A DNA stretch of 41,047 bases from Paraburkholderia piptadeniae (GTDB lineage Bacteria > Pseudomonadota > Gammaproteobacteria > Burkholderiales > Burkholderiaceae), in NCBI RefSeq assembly GCF_900007165.1, contig NZ_CYGY02000094.1, positions 1-41,047 of the forward strand, read 5' to 3'. The position numbers and the translations under genes are program-made. The stretch's first letter is position 1. Every line of letters starts with the position of its first letter. The notes beneath the pieces were generated by a model. That model was not told the origin of the DNA. It saw only the letters and a list, made by a program, of their open reading frames with translations, and did no database searches. Of the stretch, positions 18,426 through 26,783 are shown piece by piece.

Positions 18426-19406
18426 TCAGTCACCCGCATTGGCACTTCCGGATCCGACATGGTCACGCGGCAGGCGCGCGGTTCCGGGCAGGGATGAGCC
18501 CGGCCCGTTGTAATGGCCATCCGGCGCGTAGCCGTCGTTACGGATGCCCAGCACGGACTGGCCATAACGGATCACAAAATCCCTCGAGACCTCGTGCACG
18601 ACCACGGTGTCGCCCTCCATGTGGAAGTTCACGGTCGCTTCACCGCCGTCCGGGAGTTTCGTGAAGATTGTGGGCAAGTCTCGCGCAGTCGCATACCTGA
18701 AGTAGGTAAAGCGTCCGTCGTCCCACAGCGCGGTCGGCGCAAGCGCGCGATCGCCGCGCATCATGTACTGCATGTTCGCGCTGTTGCCCGCAACCGACTT
18801 CTGCGACTGCGGCACCGTGCCGCCTGCTGTGGCCGGTGCGGTCGGTGTAGCCGGAGTGTTGGCCGCGACCGTCATGGACGCTGCCGCTGGCGCCATCGCG
18901 AGCGGCACTTTGGCGGCACCGCCGGCGAGCGCCGCACTCACGGCCTGCTGTCGTCGCAACAGCGCGGCGGAGGCTCTCGCACGCGTGTCCGGATAGTCGA
19001 AACGCAAGACCCACGTGGCGGGCTGCGATGCCGATACGTCGGCGAGAGACAGCGTGTAGGTACGCCGGTTGGTGACCAGTACAAGATTGGTTTCCGGCTG
19101 GATGGCACCGGGCTTCAGCAGCGCGCCGCTATCGTTCATCGCCATGTGCCACGCCTTTGCATCACCGATGCCCGCGCCGTGATCGACGATATGCTCACCC
19201 GGTTCGAACTGGATCATCACTGCACGCCCTGGCATGGTCGCCACCCGATACACCTGGTCGGGGTCATAGGATGCACACTGCACGTGTGGATCCGCGCCGC
19301 AGCTACGCGGCGTGTCGAGTGCCAGAGCGGACGGACTGGTCGCGACCACGCCGGCGGTAACGGCAAGCGCAATCGCGGTCCGGGCGAGAAGCGGATACAC
19401 CGTCAT
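18426..19406 (-). CDS. virB9: VirB9 outer-membrane core component
   Basis: Periplasmic/outer-membrane subunit of the type IV core complex that binds VirB7 and VirB10. The 326-residue protein has a signal peptide (about 1-30, ending SALAL). It has the VirB9 N-terminal domain with VYRVATMPGRAVMIQFEPGEHI (52-73), an Ala/Pro/Thr linker (about 165-210) and the C-terminal domain with WDDGRFTYFRY followed by a VVVHEVSRDFVIRYG stretch. It overlaps virB8 upstream by four bases. Confidence 0.95.
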   Translation of the reverse strand: MTVYPLLARTAIALAVTAGVVATSPSALALDTPRSCGADPHVQCASYDPDQVYRVATMPGRAVMIQFEPGEHIVDHGAGIGDAKAWHMAMNDSGALLKPGAIQPETNLVLVTNRRTYTLSLADVSASQPATWVLRFDYPDTRARASAALLRRQQAVSAALAGGAAKVPLAMAPAAASMTVAANTPATPTAPATAGGTVPQSQKSVAGNSANMQYMMRGDRALAPTALWDDGRFTYFRYATARDLPTIFTKLPDGGEATVNFHMEGDTVVVHEVSRDFVIRYGQSVLGIRNDGYAPDGHYNGPGSSLPGTARLPRDHVGSGSANAGD

Positions 19407-20260
19407 GTTCCGCCCCCGGCCGGCGGCGCAGTCGCCGCCCCCGAAGCCCCACCGTCGGGAGTCGCATCGGCAGGCGCACGAGTCCAGTCCCGTGTGACGG
19501 TGTAGCTCGTGCAGCGAAAGCCATCCGGATCAATGTCCTGCTCATCCTGCTTTTCCGGCACATTCACACGTGCAAAGGCGACCGTCGCAATCCAGTACGT
19601 CGGATCGGGACGGCGGGCCGCGACGTTCAACGGAATCGCCTGCCGGGAAAAGAAAACCTGCGCGGTCGAACCGACGAAGGTGATGGATCCCACCTTCGCG
19701 ATCACGTGCCACTTGTCCTTCAGCATCTTGAGCGGTCCCGACGGTCCACGAATAAACGTGTCGTAGGCGCTTTTCTCCTGATCACCGCTCATCAGCATGA
19801 CGGCGCTGTGGGCGTCCTGGATCGTCTCCCAATCGTAGCTCTCGCGCAGCTCGACGTACGTGTGCAGGTCGTGACGGTCCGTTTTTTCGGTGAAGGAAAC
19901 GCGGCCGTTCGCCGTGGTGGGCAGTACATCCACCTTGCCGGTGACATCGTTGACCCGCAGCACGGCGGGTGGATTGGGTCGCCTTAGTAGTCCTAAAGCA
20001 CCCATGCCAAAAACAGCCGCGAGCGCGATGCCACCCGAGAGGATCGAGCGCCGGTCCGCAATTCGGGCCCTCTCCTCGGCAGCCTGCACTTTGGACCGTT
20101 CGAAATTCCGCGCCTGTTTCAAATACCACGCTACAGCGTCACGCTCGTCGGCAGTCACCTTCGCCTGCAGCGGCTCCGGGTTGACAGACGGTGAGCTGGA
20201 CGGCTTTGGCAGCCGCCCTTGCGTCGCTGCGGCAAACCACTGTCTGATCAGTGCCGGCAT
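19403..20260 (-). CDS. virB8: VirB8 inner-membrane assembly factor
   Basis: Bitopic inner-membrane protein that nucleates the secretion channel. The 285-residue protein has a cytosolic N-terminus of about 68 residues, one membrane helix (about 72-92, LSGGIALAAVFGMGALGLL), and the NTF2-like periplasmic domain with the family pattern YVELRESYDWETIQ (about 135-148) and YWIATVAFARVNVPEK (about 226-241). A Pro/Ala/Gly-rich tail ends the protein. It lies seven bases after the virB7 stop and overlaps virB9 by ATGA. Confidence 0.94.
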   Translation of the reverse strand: MPALIRQWFAAATQGRLPKPSSSPSVNPEPLQAKVTADERDAVAWYLKQARNFERSKVQAAEERARIADRRSILSGGIALAAVFGMGALGLLRRPNPPAVLRVNDVTGKVDVLPTTANGRVSFTEKTDRHDLHTYVELRESYDWETIQDAHSAVMLMSGDQEKSAYDTFIRGPSGPLKMLKDKWHVIAKVGSITFVGSTAQVFFSRQAIPLNVAARRPDPTYWIATVAFARVNVPEKQDEQDIDPDGFRCTSYTVTRDWTRAPADATPDGGASGAATAPPAGGGT

Positions 20261-20267
20261 TGCATCC

Positions 20268-20408
20268 TCACTTCGATTCCGCGCGGCTCAGTTGTGGCGC
20301 GGGCTGGTTAACGGGTATCCATTGGCCGGTGGGTTCAGGTGGTTTGGGCGCCGAGCTGCAAGCCTGCAATCCAACTGCTACTACCAGGACTGCGATTCTC
20401 GATTTCAT
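20268..20408 (-). CDS. virB7: VirB7 lipoprotein
   Basis: A 46-residue lipoprotein. It has a lipoprotein signal (basic MKSR, hydrophobic AVLVVAVGL, then LQAC with the modified cysteine at residue 17). The mature part contains GQWIPVNQ, the short motif by which small VirB7/TrwH-type proteins bind VirB9. The ATG at 20408 is preceded by AGGCGG at eight bases. An ATG two codons earlier is possible but too close to that site. It lies just before virB8, the expected place. Size and lipobox leave little doubt despite the small frame. Confidence 0.88.
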   Translation of the reverse strand: MKSRIAVLVVAVGLQACSSAPKPPEPTGQWIPVNQPAPQLSRAESK

Positions 20409-20475
20409 GGTCATGTCCGCCTGTTTCAATACTTCCCTCTGCCACCTTGATGCGTTTCACTTCGGAGAATGACAG

Positions 20476-20571
20476 TCAGCTAAAGAGCTGAATCGACATC
20501 ATCGCCCTTATGGTGGCGATGATCGCCGCCATCAGCCACAGGCGGCCCAGTCTTGTGAGCAATCGATACAT
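20476..20571 (-). CDS. 31-aa hydrophobic small protein between virB6 and virB7
   Basis: A 31-residue frame starting MYRLLTRLGRLWLMAAIIAT and ending LFS. It has one potential membrane helix (about 11-25) with a basic N-terminus. Its ribosome site is one of the best in the operon: GGGGAGG seven bases before the ATG. It begins 14 bp after the virB6 stop and ends 67 bp before virB7, in a gap that otherwise has no explanation. No known family was recognised. Likely a membrane microprotein of the conjugation apparatus, or a translational spacer. Confidence 0.5.
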   Translation of the reverse strand: MYRLLTRLGRLWLMAAIIATIRAMMSIQLFS

Positions 20572-20585
20572 GGGTTTTCCTCCCC

Positions 20586-21485
20586 TCACGCACTGATACG
20601 ACCACCCGTTGCGCGAGAACCACCCCCGCCGGATTTCGCGAGCGACATTGCTATTCTCGCCACTCCGCCGAGCCTGCCAACCATCGTAGAGATGCCAACC
20701 CCTCCCGCGAGAGCCGACGCGAGACCCGGCAGGTTCAGAGAAATGATCCAGAAAGAAAGCCCCATGATGTCGAGCTCTATGATCTGCGCGATCGATGGTG
20801 AACCATTGTTCACCGGAATGATCCCCATCGCAAAATTCACCTCTAGCGCGCATGCCGCAGCGAACAACGTGACGAGCAGAACGTAGTTCATGCACTGCCC
20901 GACCCAATTCCAGAAGAATTGTCGCGACGGCGGAAACAGCGCTGCAGAGATGAACAGCGGTCCCAGCGTCAGCAGAAGTTCCAGCGCGAACTTCGCGAGA
21001 ATGATGTAGGCAATGCCGATCGCCATAAACGGTCCACCAAAGATGATCATCAGGGCAATCGTCCAGATCGCCGCAATTATCTTGATCCCACTGGCTTGAG
21101 CGTAGATCGCCTGCGCCGCATTAATGTACGCGTTTAGCAGGCTGTCGAGTCCCGAGACTTCGTTGCCTCCGTTTGTCACCGCACCAGCGAGCTGTTCGCC
21201 AAGATCGTTGAAGAACGGGACTACGTATTCCGTATAGAACTGGATATTCATCCCAGCCGTCAGGATGACCGCCCATGATGCCATCCGCATCAGGAAGTCA
21301 TTGATTGGCTCGTCGTTCCTACCCTGCCAGTATGTCCAAAGAATGAGCAGTACGTAGATACTGAAGCACACTGCCATTAGTGGCGAGATCAAGGAAATAA
21401 TGCGCGTCGATCCGGTGCTGATTGTGTTCACTACGTTCTGGTCAAAATAGCTGACCATTGAAGAAAAAATGTGCACGTCCGCCAC
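20586..21485 (-). CDS. virB6: VirB6 polytopic inner-membrane protein
   Basis: Multi-span inner-membrane channel subunit of the type IV secretion system. The 299-residue protein has several hydrophobic segments (about 28-50, 68-85, 137-160, 160-185, 195-215 and 235-265) and the VirB6/TrbL region with GPFMAIGIAYIILAKFALELLLTLGPLFI (about 151-179). The C-terminus is Gly/Ser/Arg-rich and cytosolic-looking. It lies after virB5 and the small membrane gene, in standard order. Confidence 0.93.
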   Translation of the reverse strand: MADVHIFSSMVSYFDQNVVNTISTGSTRIISLISPLMAVCFSIYVLLILWTYWQGRNDEPINDFLMRMASWAVILTAGMNIQFYTEYVVPFFNDLGEQLAGAVTNGGNEVSGLDSLLNAYINAAQAIYAQASGIKIIAAIWTIALMIIFGGPFMAIGIAYIILAKFALELLLTLGPLFISAALFPPSRQFFWNWVGQCMNYVLLVTLFAAACALEVNFAMGIIPVNNGSPSIAQIIELDIMGLSFWIISLNLPGLASALAGGVGISTMVGRLGGVARIAMSLAKSGGGGSRATGGRISA

Positions 21486-21522
21486 AGTGATTCCCCTTCA
21501 CTCATGTTGTGTATGCAACCTA

Positions 21523-21768
21523 TCACTTCAGACCGGCTGCGCTTGCCTCAGCGTCTTCACTCGCCGCGTTAATCCCCAGTGCCTTGCGCTCTGCAGCTAG
21601 CTGCGCCGGAGTTTTCCCCAGCATCGCAGCATCGAACTCGAGTTCCTTCTGCTGCTGTGCCTCTTCCTGCAGGTTGTGCTGGTGACGATCCCAGGCGAGG
21701 TAGCCCAGATAGCCCGCGATCGTGACGAGCAAGGCGACTATGGCGCAGAGAAGTGTCTTATTGACCAT
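21523..21768 (-). CDS. Small membrane protein at the entry-exclusion position
   Basis: An 81-residue protein with one N-terminal membrane helix (about 5-23, LLCAIVALLVTIAGYLGYLAW) and a charged Gln/Glu/Lys-rich coiled-coil-like remainder ending in an Ala/Glu-rich tail. It overlaps the end of virB5 and precedes virB6, where R388- and IncN-type plasmids carry their entry-exclusion (eex) gene. Unlike typical Eex proteins it shows no clear lipobox. The entry-exclusion role is therefore an inference from position. The ATG at 21768 was chosen over an upstream extension because it begins at the membrane helix and follows GGGGA. Confidence 0.62.
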   Translation of the reverse strand: MVNKTLLCAIVALLVTIAGYLGYLAWDRHQHNLQEEAQQQKELEFDAAMLGKTPAQLAAERKALGINAASEDAEASAAGLK

Positions 21769-22447
21769 TGGTTTTCCCCAAAAAAGAGTTGTCAAATTCA
21801 CGGTCGCGTTGCTCCTGTGCGAGTCTGAGCTCGTCCTCCTGCAAACGTGCAGTCAGCTGCAGCCGCGTCTGGTCGTTCGTGACCATCGCCTCTTCAGCTG
21901 CCATGCGGTTCTGCAGATCGGCCTTCTGCGCAGGGTCCTGAGTCAGGTTCGACTGCTGCATGAGCGACTGGATGTTGTTGAAACGCGCCATGATCGCGGT
22001 GTACGCCTGCTCGTTCATCGCCTTGTTGGTTGCCAGCGTGTCGTAGTAACGTTGCTGTCCAACGCTCGATGGGCCGGTCATTCCTTCTTGCTGCTCGATG
22101 AGCCGCATCGACGAGCTGACGGCCGAAAGCCCGCCGCCCTTCGCCTGGATGTAGACGTCCTGCCATTCCTCGGGCAGGTAGTTGCGCAGTGCCGGATTGT
22201 TGTTGATCATGCCCAGCCCGCTGTTGCCGGTAAGGGCCTGGAACTGCGCCTCCTGATTCTGGACCTGCTGGATCAGCTGCTGCACCATGACCATCTGCTG
22301 CGCGAGCTCCGCCGGCGAGATGGTCGGCACGCCTTGGGCATGCGCAGTCGCCGCCGCGCAGAGGACTGATGCTGCCGCAACGATGCGGCGGGGAATGGTC
22401 CGGCACATGGCCGGCACAGCGAGGTGAGGTTTCACAGATCCCTCCAT
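21758..22447 (-). CDS. virB5: VirB5 minor pilin
   Basis: Pilus-tip/minor pilin of the type IV system. The 229-residue protein has an export signal ending AAATAHA (about residue 37), then a helical, Gln-rich domain (QMVMVQQLIQQVQNQEAQFQALTGNSGLG, about 50-78). A conserved NNNPALRNYLPEEWQDVY block and a long C-terminal helix follow. ATG at 22447 is listed; a GTG four codons later, behind GGAGGG, would give a signal peptide with a shorter leader and is a credible alternative. It follows virB4 by 12 bp. Confidence 0.9.
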   Translation of the reverse strand: MEGSVKPHLAVPAMCRTIPRRIVAAASVLCAAATAHAQGVPTISPAELAQQMVMVQQLIQQVQNQEAQFQALTGNSGLGMINNNPALRNYLPEEWQDVYIQAKGGGLSAVSSSMRLIEQQEGMTGPSSVGQQRYYDTLATNKAMNEQAYTAIMARFNNIQSLMQQSNLTQDPAQKADLQNRMAAEEAMVTNDQTRLQLTARLQEDELRLAQEQRDREFDNSFLGKTNGQ

Positions 22448-22459
22448 CAAGTTTGGGGT

Positions 22460-25030
22460 TCAGACAGCCGTCACAGCGGCGACCTCCTGATCTACAGGCG
22501 GATAGATTGCGGCAAGCTCGGCACGCTTGCGCCCGAGCGCGTGCCGCAATTCACTCATCCAAAGTTGCTCGTCAGCACCGTGCTTTGCGGTCAGACGCGT
22601 GCGTTGCCTGCGCTCGAATACCCGTAGCAGGTACACCGGCAGCCACGCATCCGGGTCGTCGCCCATCTCCGCGCGCACGCCGTCGAGGATCAGCACGTTT
22701 TCCCGGTCGCCCGAGAAAACCGCGATCGCATCATCAAGGCCACTGAGATCGAACGTCGCAAAGGCCGACTGGTTGCCCTGCTTGATCAGGAAGCGGTGCG
22801 ACTGCGGCGTGAGCTTCCTGAACTCCCTGAATTCTTTTCGCGTCATGCCATCGCGTAAATACGGTGCCTCTTCGGCGGCCGGGTCGGCGAGATAGATCTT
22901 GGTGGCAACGAGGCTGCGTAGCGCCGGATAGAGGTCCGCTGCCTTTTGCGCCTGCTCCGGCTGCTGCGTAACCAGGCCGATGAACTCGCCTTCCTTACGT
23001 CCGCTGGCGAGCGTCTCCTCGATCTGTTCCCGGATGGTTCGAAACCGGATCGGCAGCCAGTATTCCTCGATGATCGTAGCCATCAGCGCGCCTTCCTTGC
23101 GCATCAGCCTCTTCAGGTGGAACAGCCAGGCGAAAGCGGGCTCAGACGGTTCATAGTTCTCGACGAGGAACGCCTCGACGTCGAACCCAATGCACCGCTG
23201 CCCGCTCATGTTCAGCGACAGGTTAGGCGGGTTGTCGAACACCCACCAGAACCGCCCGCCTTCCGACTTGCACCAGATCGACAGCCGCGCGCGCAAGCTG
23301 TCATCGCCCTCGTCCGGAATACTGTCCAGCAGGAGGCTGAAGCGGCGTAGACGCACGTCGTCGATGTCCATCACGGCGTCAACAGCATTGCGGCACTGCA
23401 TTTTCTCAGCGGCGCTCAGGTCAATCCTGATTGGCTTGCCCTGGAGGTCGACACCATTCCTGCGGCCACACAGTTCGACCAGACCGTAAAGAAATTCGCG
23501 ATTCTCGGGTGTATCGGCCAGCTCGAACGGTGCCCAGCCGGTAGGCTTGCCCTTTTCCAGATACACATACGCACCGCCCATCGTGCGGATAAACACTTCC
23601 CAGCCGCGCCCCTTGTCCAGCACATAGAGCAGCGGCTCGAACCGGAACGACATCGCGATGGCGGCTGCAATGAGCGTTGTCTTGCCTGTGCCCGTCGTTC
23701 CTTTGGCTTCGAAGTGTCCGGCCAGCTTCTCGGATACGTTGACGTCACCGAGCCGGGTTGCGTGGAAGTTGAAATTGAAGACATTGCCGGCGTTAGTGCG
23801 AAATGGAATGATTGCCGAACCGTCACCGACCGGATTGCCCTCAGCCTTGCCTGTCGAATAGTCGTGACACGCATGCATCGCGGCGAAGTTGCGCGACGAC
23901 TGAACCTTCGGCCGCGGCTTGACCTTCGCACCCGGCACCTGGGAAAAATACGTGAACGGCGCTGAACCGGTGGCGATCATCCATTCGACACCGCACTCAT
24001 TCAGGGAGCGGGACGTGAACAGATCGCCGTTCGCGATGGCTTCCTTCGCCGTTTCTCCATAGATCACTACGGCGCCGTGATAGTCGCCGAAGCTCAGTTC
24101 GCCCGTATTGACGTACCCCTGGGCTTCACGTAGCTCCCTGACCTGATGCTTCGCCTTGTCACCAGCGGACTCCAGCTTGTTGATGGCGGAATCGACAGTG
24201 CGGTTCGCTTCGAACCCTGTCATGCAGTTAAAGGACTGCGTGATCGTGAATTCCATCGGCAGCGTCAGCAGTGAGTTCAGTTGCCCCCAGCCCGGCTTGT
24301 CTGGAAAGCCGCGCAGGTCATGGCAGGTTGCGAACTGCCGCGACGGCGGAACGCCCGGGCCGCGGATCGCGACAGTGTTATAGCCGAAATGCAACCAGCT
24401 GGACGGGATGACGTCGGTACCCGGTTCGGCCGCGACCGGCACATCAGTCCACACCGCGTTGACCAGATCACTGATAAAACCATACAACTTCGAGAACAGC
24501 ATCTTCGTGCCGTTCATGTGCTGACGCTCGTACACTTCTAGAAGCTCGGCCTCGTAGTCCGCAAACTGAAGCAGCGCCTGCTGCGCGAGAGATTCGATTT
24601 CCTTCAGTCCGTCATCGAAGTCGTCGTATTTCAGGATCAGCGACAGGTAGTAGCGGTTTTCGTAGAACCTGTCTTCATTGAACCGCCCGACATATTCCCG
24701 CGAGAACCACTGCATGAAACGAGGACTGAATCTGTACACACGGTCGAACCTTACGCGCCGGCGGGTAAAGGTGGCGTGGTAACCCAGGCGCCCACCAAGG
24801 TCACGTCCGAGCTTGCTGTATGTTTCGGTGTCGCGGTCGAACATGCGCTCGATCGCGACGTTCTCATGTACTTCAAACGGCACGCCGCGCTTGACCAGCG
24901 TCACCATGAAGCGGCTTCCCTCGAGATGCTGCACGTATTTGGTCACCGGATGGCCATACTTCGGGATCCAGTCTTCGATAGCGCCGAGGCTGCCGAGAAT
25001 CTCGCTTGAAATTTCAGGTTTGCGTGTCAT
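22460..25030 (-). CDS. virB4: VirB4 secretion ATPase
   Basis: Large conserved ATPase of the type IV secretion system, required for pilus biogenesis and transfer. The 856-residue protein has the CagE/VirB4 N-terminal region (to about 400) and a RecA-like ATPase domain with Walker A GTTGTGKT (444-451). Later motifs include a Walker-B-like LMATIIEEYW where many VirB4 proteins read IIDE, and the VTQQPEQAQ block. The length is typical for unfused VirB4. It starts 31 bp after virB3, so virB3 and virB4 are separate here. Confidence 0.96.
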   Translation of the reverse strand: MTRKPEISSEILGSLGAIEDWIPKYGHPVTKYVQHLEGSRFMVTLVKRGVPFEVHENVAIERMFDRDTETYSKLGRDLGGRLGYHATFTRRRVRFDRVYRFSPRFMQWFSREYVGRFNEDRFYENRYYLSLILKYDDFDDGLKEIESLAQQALLQFADYEAELLEVYERQHMNGTKMLFSKLYGFISDLVNAVWTDVPVAAEPGTDVIPSSWLHFGYNTVAIRGPGVPPSRQFATCHDLRGFPDKPGWGQLNSLLTLPMEFTITQSFNCMTGFEANRTVDSAINKLESAGDKAKHQVRELREAQGYVNTGELSFGDYHGAVVIYGETAKEAIANGDLFTSRSLNECGVEWMIATGSAPFTYFSQVPGAKVKPRPKVQSSRNFAAMHACHDYSTGKAEGNPVGDGSAIIPFRTNAGNVFNFNFHATRLGDVNVSEKLAGHFEAKGTTGTGKTTLIAAAIAMSFRFEPLLYVLDKGRGWEVFIRTMGGAYVYLEKGKPTGWAPFELADTPENREFLYGLVELCGRRNGVDLQGKPIRIDLSAAEKMQCRNAVDAVMDIDDVRLRRFSLLLDSIPDEGDDSLRARLSIWCKSEGGRFWWVFDNPPNLSLNMSGQRCIGFDVEAFLVENYEPSEPAFAWLFHLKRLMRKEGALMATIIEEYWLPIRFRTIREQIEETLASGRKEGEFIGLVTQQPEQAQKAADLYPALRSLVATKIYLADPAAEEAPYLRDGMTRKEFREFRKLTPQSHRFLIKQGNQSAFATFDLSGLDDAIAVFSGDRENVLILDGVRAEMGDDPDAWLPVYLLRVFERRQRTRLTAKHGADEQLWMSELRHALGRKRAELAAIYPPVDQEVAAVTAV

Positions 25031-25061
25031 GACTGTTCCGGCTCAAGCTCGTGCAGGCGAC

Positions 25062-25466
25062 TCATGCCGCATGGCAAGGGTTGAAGAAATCCCGATAGAC
25101 CCGGGACTGTCGACCATAGCGAAGCGGTGCGAGCGTTACAGTGTTGCCAAAACGCGGGGCTCCTCGCCTTGCGTTGACCAACGCGCGAAGCTTCAGTGTC
25201 CAGAAATATGAGCGGCAGCGCATCACGAGCCACATGATTCGCAAACCCTGATCGTCCGTCTCGCATACGTGCTTGAAGTACATCAGCACCGGCACACCGA
25301 GAAACACGAACAGAAGGCCGCCGGGGCCGACCATGAAGGCGATGAGGACACCAGCGAACATCGACGATACGACTACCACCAGCATCGCCATGTAAGGGAT
25401 CCCCCAGATGGTCGCCGTTCGGCCAAGACCATTGAAGCCGGGATAACGGGCTTTTTCGTCCAGCAT
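25062..25466 (-). CDS. virB3: VirB3 inner-membrane protein
   Basis: A 134-residue VirB3-type protein that supports pilus assembly with VirB4. Two adjacent hydrophobic segments (about 25-45 and 46-63, MAMLVVVVSSMFAGVLIAFM and LLFVFLGVPVLMYF) are followed by a soluble tail with DDQGLRIMWLVMRCR (about 71-85), which matches the VirB3 pattern. It lies nine bases downstream of virB2 and ahead of virB4. Confidence 0.9.
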   Translation of the reverse strand: MLDEKARYPGFNGLGRTATIWGIPYMAMLVVVVSSMFAGVLIAFMVGPGGLLFVFLGVPVLMYFKHVCETDDQGLRIMWLVMRCRSYFWTLKLRALVNARRGAPRFGNTVTLAPLRYGRQSRVYRDFFNPCHAA

Positions 25467-25475
25467 GGCAGGAGC

Positions 25476-25847
25476 TCAAGTGAACAGGTTCCAGAGATAG
25501 GGCGCGAGCACTCCAACCACGGCACCCACGACCGCGACCTTGCCGCCGAGCGTGATGAATTCGCTCCAGTGCGCGCGATCCGCCCAGCACTCGGCGCCTT
25601 TCCATAGCAGTACACACGACGCGCAGACCCCGAGGAAGGTGTAGAGCCAGATCCTGAAGGTGTTGACACCCTGCGTCGCGGAATCCAGCCCGCCGCCGGC
25701 AAACACGAGTTGTGGGCCGATGATCGTGCCCAGCAGACATGCGTTGCACACTGCCTCGCTCAATCGGCGCGCCCGGGCGCACAACGCACCAGCACCATCT
25801 ATAAGTTGTGCTAATTGCATGATCGACGACTTCGTATTGCGATACAT
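25476..25847 (-). CDS. virB2: VirB2 major pilin precursor
   Basis: Pilin of the conjugation pilus. The 123-residue precursor has an unusually long leader (about 50 residues, ending LVFAGGG) and a mature part of about 73 residues with two hydrophobic helices (IWLYTFLGVCASCVLLW and VAVVGAVVGVLAPYLWNLF) separated by a short loop, which is the standard VirB2 topology. Four cysteines are present, two of them in the first mature helix. It sits between virB1 and virB3. Confidence 0.85.
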   Translation of the reverse strand: MYRNTKSSIMQLAQLIDGAGALCARARRLSEAVCNACLLGTIIGPQLVFAGGGLDSATQGVNTFRIWLYTFLGVCASCVLLWKGAECWADRAHWSEFITLGGKVAVVGAVVGVLAPYLWNLFT

Positions 25848-25899
25848 AATTTCTCCATTGGCTTGTCATTTCAAACCGCCGCTCGGCGGGCCGGCTACA

Positions 25900-26565
25900 T
25901 CACTTGCACGATTCACCGTCGCATTGGTAGTCGCCAAAGGCGTCCCATACCGGGTGCGGATCACTGCGTTTGCCGCTTGAGCCTGCTGTCTTCCTCATGG
26001 CGTGCATTAGGACAATTTCATGGCCAGCGTGCCCCGGAACACGAGAAGTGCGTCCCATAACAACAGGAATTGCCGGGACAACACTGGTGGAATCAGCTGA
26101 CGACGGAGCGTTGGCGACCACTCGCTGGACATAGCTTGTTCCGTCAGCGTCCTCTGTCAGACCACGTGTGAAATTGCCGCTGTAGTAACAACTGATCGCT
26201 GCACGGAGCGCGTTTGCCCGCTCTCCCATCGCTACAGATGCCCTTTCGTAACAGTCGTGGAGAATTGCACTGCCGGCCCGAAGGTTTGCGCACGGATCGA
26301 AGGCAGTCTCGTAGGTCAAGTCGTAGCGGGCGAGGTTCGCCTTGTTGATCTGGCCAAGCCCCATGCTGAAATTAATGCCTTGAGCAGCGAGGGCTTTTGC
26401 GGTGGTAACGGCTTCATCACGAGTGCGTGGTTGACGTGTCAGATGACCGCCCACCACACCAATCGCGTTCGGGTTGAAACCGGACTCCGTGCGGACGATC
26501 GCCCGCAATGTTACCGGGTGAACACCCGGTGCGCATTGTTGGGCCAAGATGGCGAAATCGAGCAT
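25900..26565 (-). CDS. virB1: VirB1 lytic transglycosylase
   Basis: Peptidoglycan hydrolase that opens the cell wall for channel assembly. The 221-residue protein shows the SLT fold signatures: VRTESGFNPNAIG (about 24-36, with catalytic Glu in TESG), the MGLGQIN motif (about 68-74) and a LRAGSAILHDCYE stretch (about 95-107), then ISCYYSGNF. It is the first main gene of the virB operon, has no obvious signal peptide, and is preceded by an 11-codon mini-ORF whose stop lies 11 bases before the ATG. The weak AGGCG site fits translational coupling. Confidence 0.92.
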   Translation of the reverse strand: MLDFAILAQQCAPGVHPVTLRAIVRTESGFNPNAIGVVGGHLTRQPRTRDEAVTTAKALAAQGINFSMGLGQINKANLARYDLTYETAFDPCANLRAGSAILHDCYERASVAMGERANALRAAISCYYSGNFTRGLTEDADGTSYVQRVVANAPSSADSTSVVPAIPVVMGRTSRVPGHAGHEIVLMHAMRKTAGSSGKRSDPHPVWDAFGDYQCDGESCK

Positions 26566-26576
26566 GATTTCGCCTG

Positions 26577-26612
26577 TCAGCGACGAACGACCAGCGATGC
26601 AAGTTTCACCAT
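26577..26612 (-). CDS. Possible 11-codon leader ORF ahead of virB1
   Basis: An 11-residue frame (MVKLASLVVRR) with a strong GGAGG ribosome site seven bases before its ATG, ending 11 bases before the virB1 start, which itself has only a weak site. The layout suggests that ribosomes finishing the leader re-initiate on virB1. It may simply be the remnant of a longer N-terminus. No amino-acid bias pointing to attenuation is evident. Confidence 0.3.
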   Translation of the reverse strand: MVKLASLVVRR

Positions 26613-26729
26613 TGTCCGTCCTCCGTCAGAGTCGACAGGTTACCCCGTCAAACTCTACGAGAATCTTCACCATCGTTTTCAGTGCCATATGGTGGTCCGT
26701 ATACTGTCTGACTGAAGCGACCTGCGATA

Positions 26730-26758
26730 ATAATGGGACATTTTTATCACATTTTCAA
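26730..26758 (-). promoter_or_regulatory. Candidate virB operon promoter
   Basis: On the - strand a TTGAAA hexamer (26753-26758) and a CATTAT hexamer (26730-26735) are 17 bases apart, a sigma70-like arrangement reading into virB1. The spacer contains one of the two repeats proposed as operators for the divergent XRE regulator, so binding there would block transcription. Confidence 0.45.
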
Positions 26759-26783
26759 GCTTTACGACCAATTTTTATGACAT
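26739..26783. promoter_or_regulatory. Paired 14-bp repeats, candidate XRE operators
   Basis: Two direct repeats, CATTTTTATCACAT (26739-26752) and AATTTTTATGACAT (26770-26783), match at 12 of 14 bases and are 31 bp apart, close to three helical turns. The first lies between the -35 and -10 boxes of the proposed virB promoter; the second covers the ATG of the XRE gene. This fits a repressor controlling both itself and the divergent operon. The assignment is inference from position and repetition. Confidence 0.45.
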
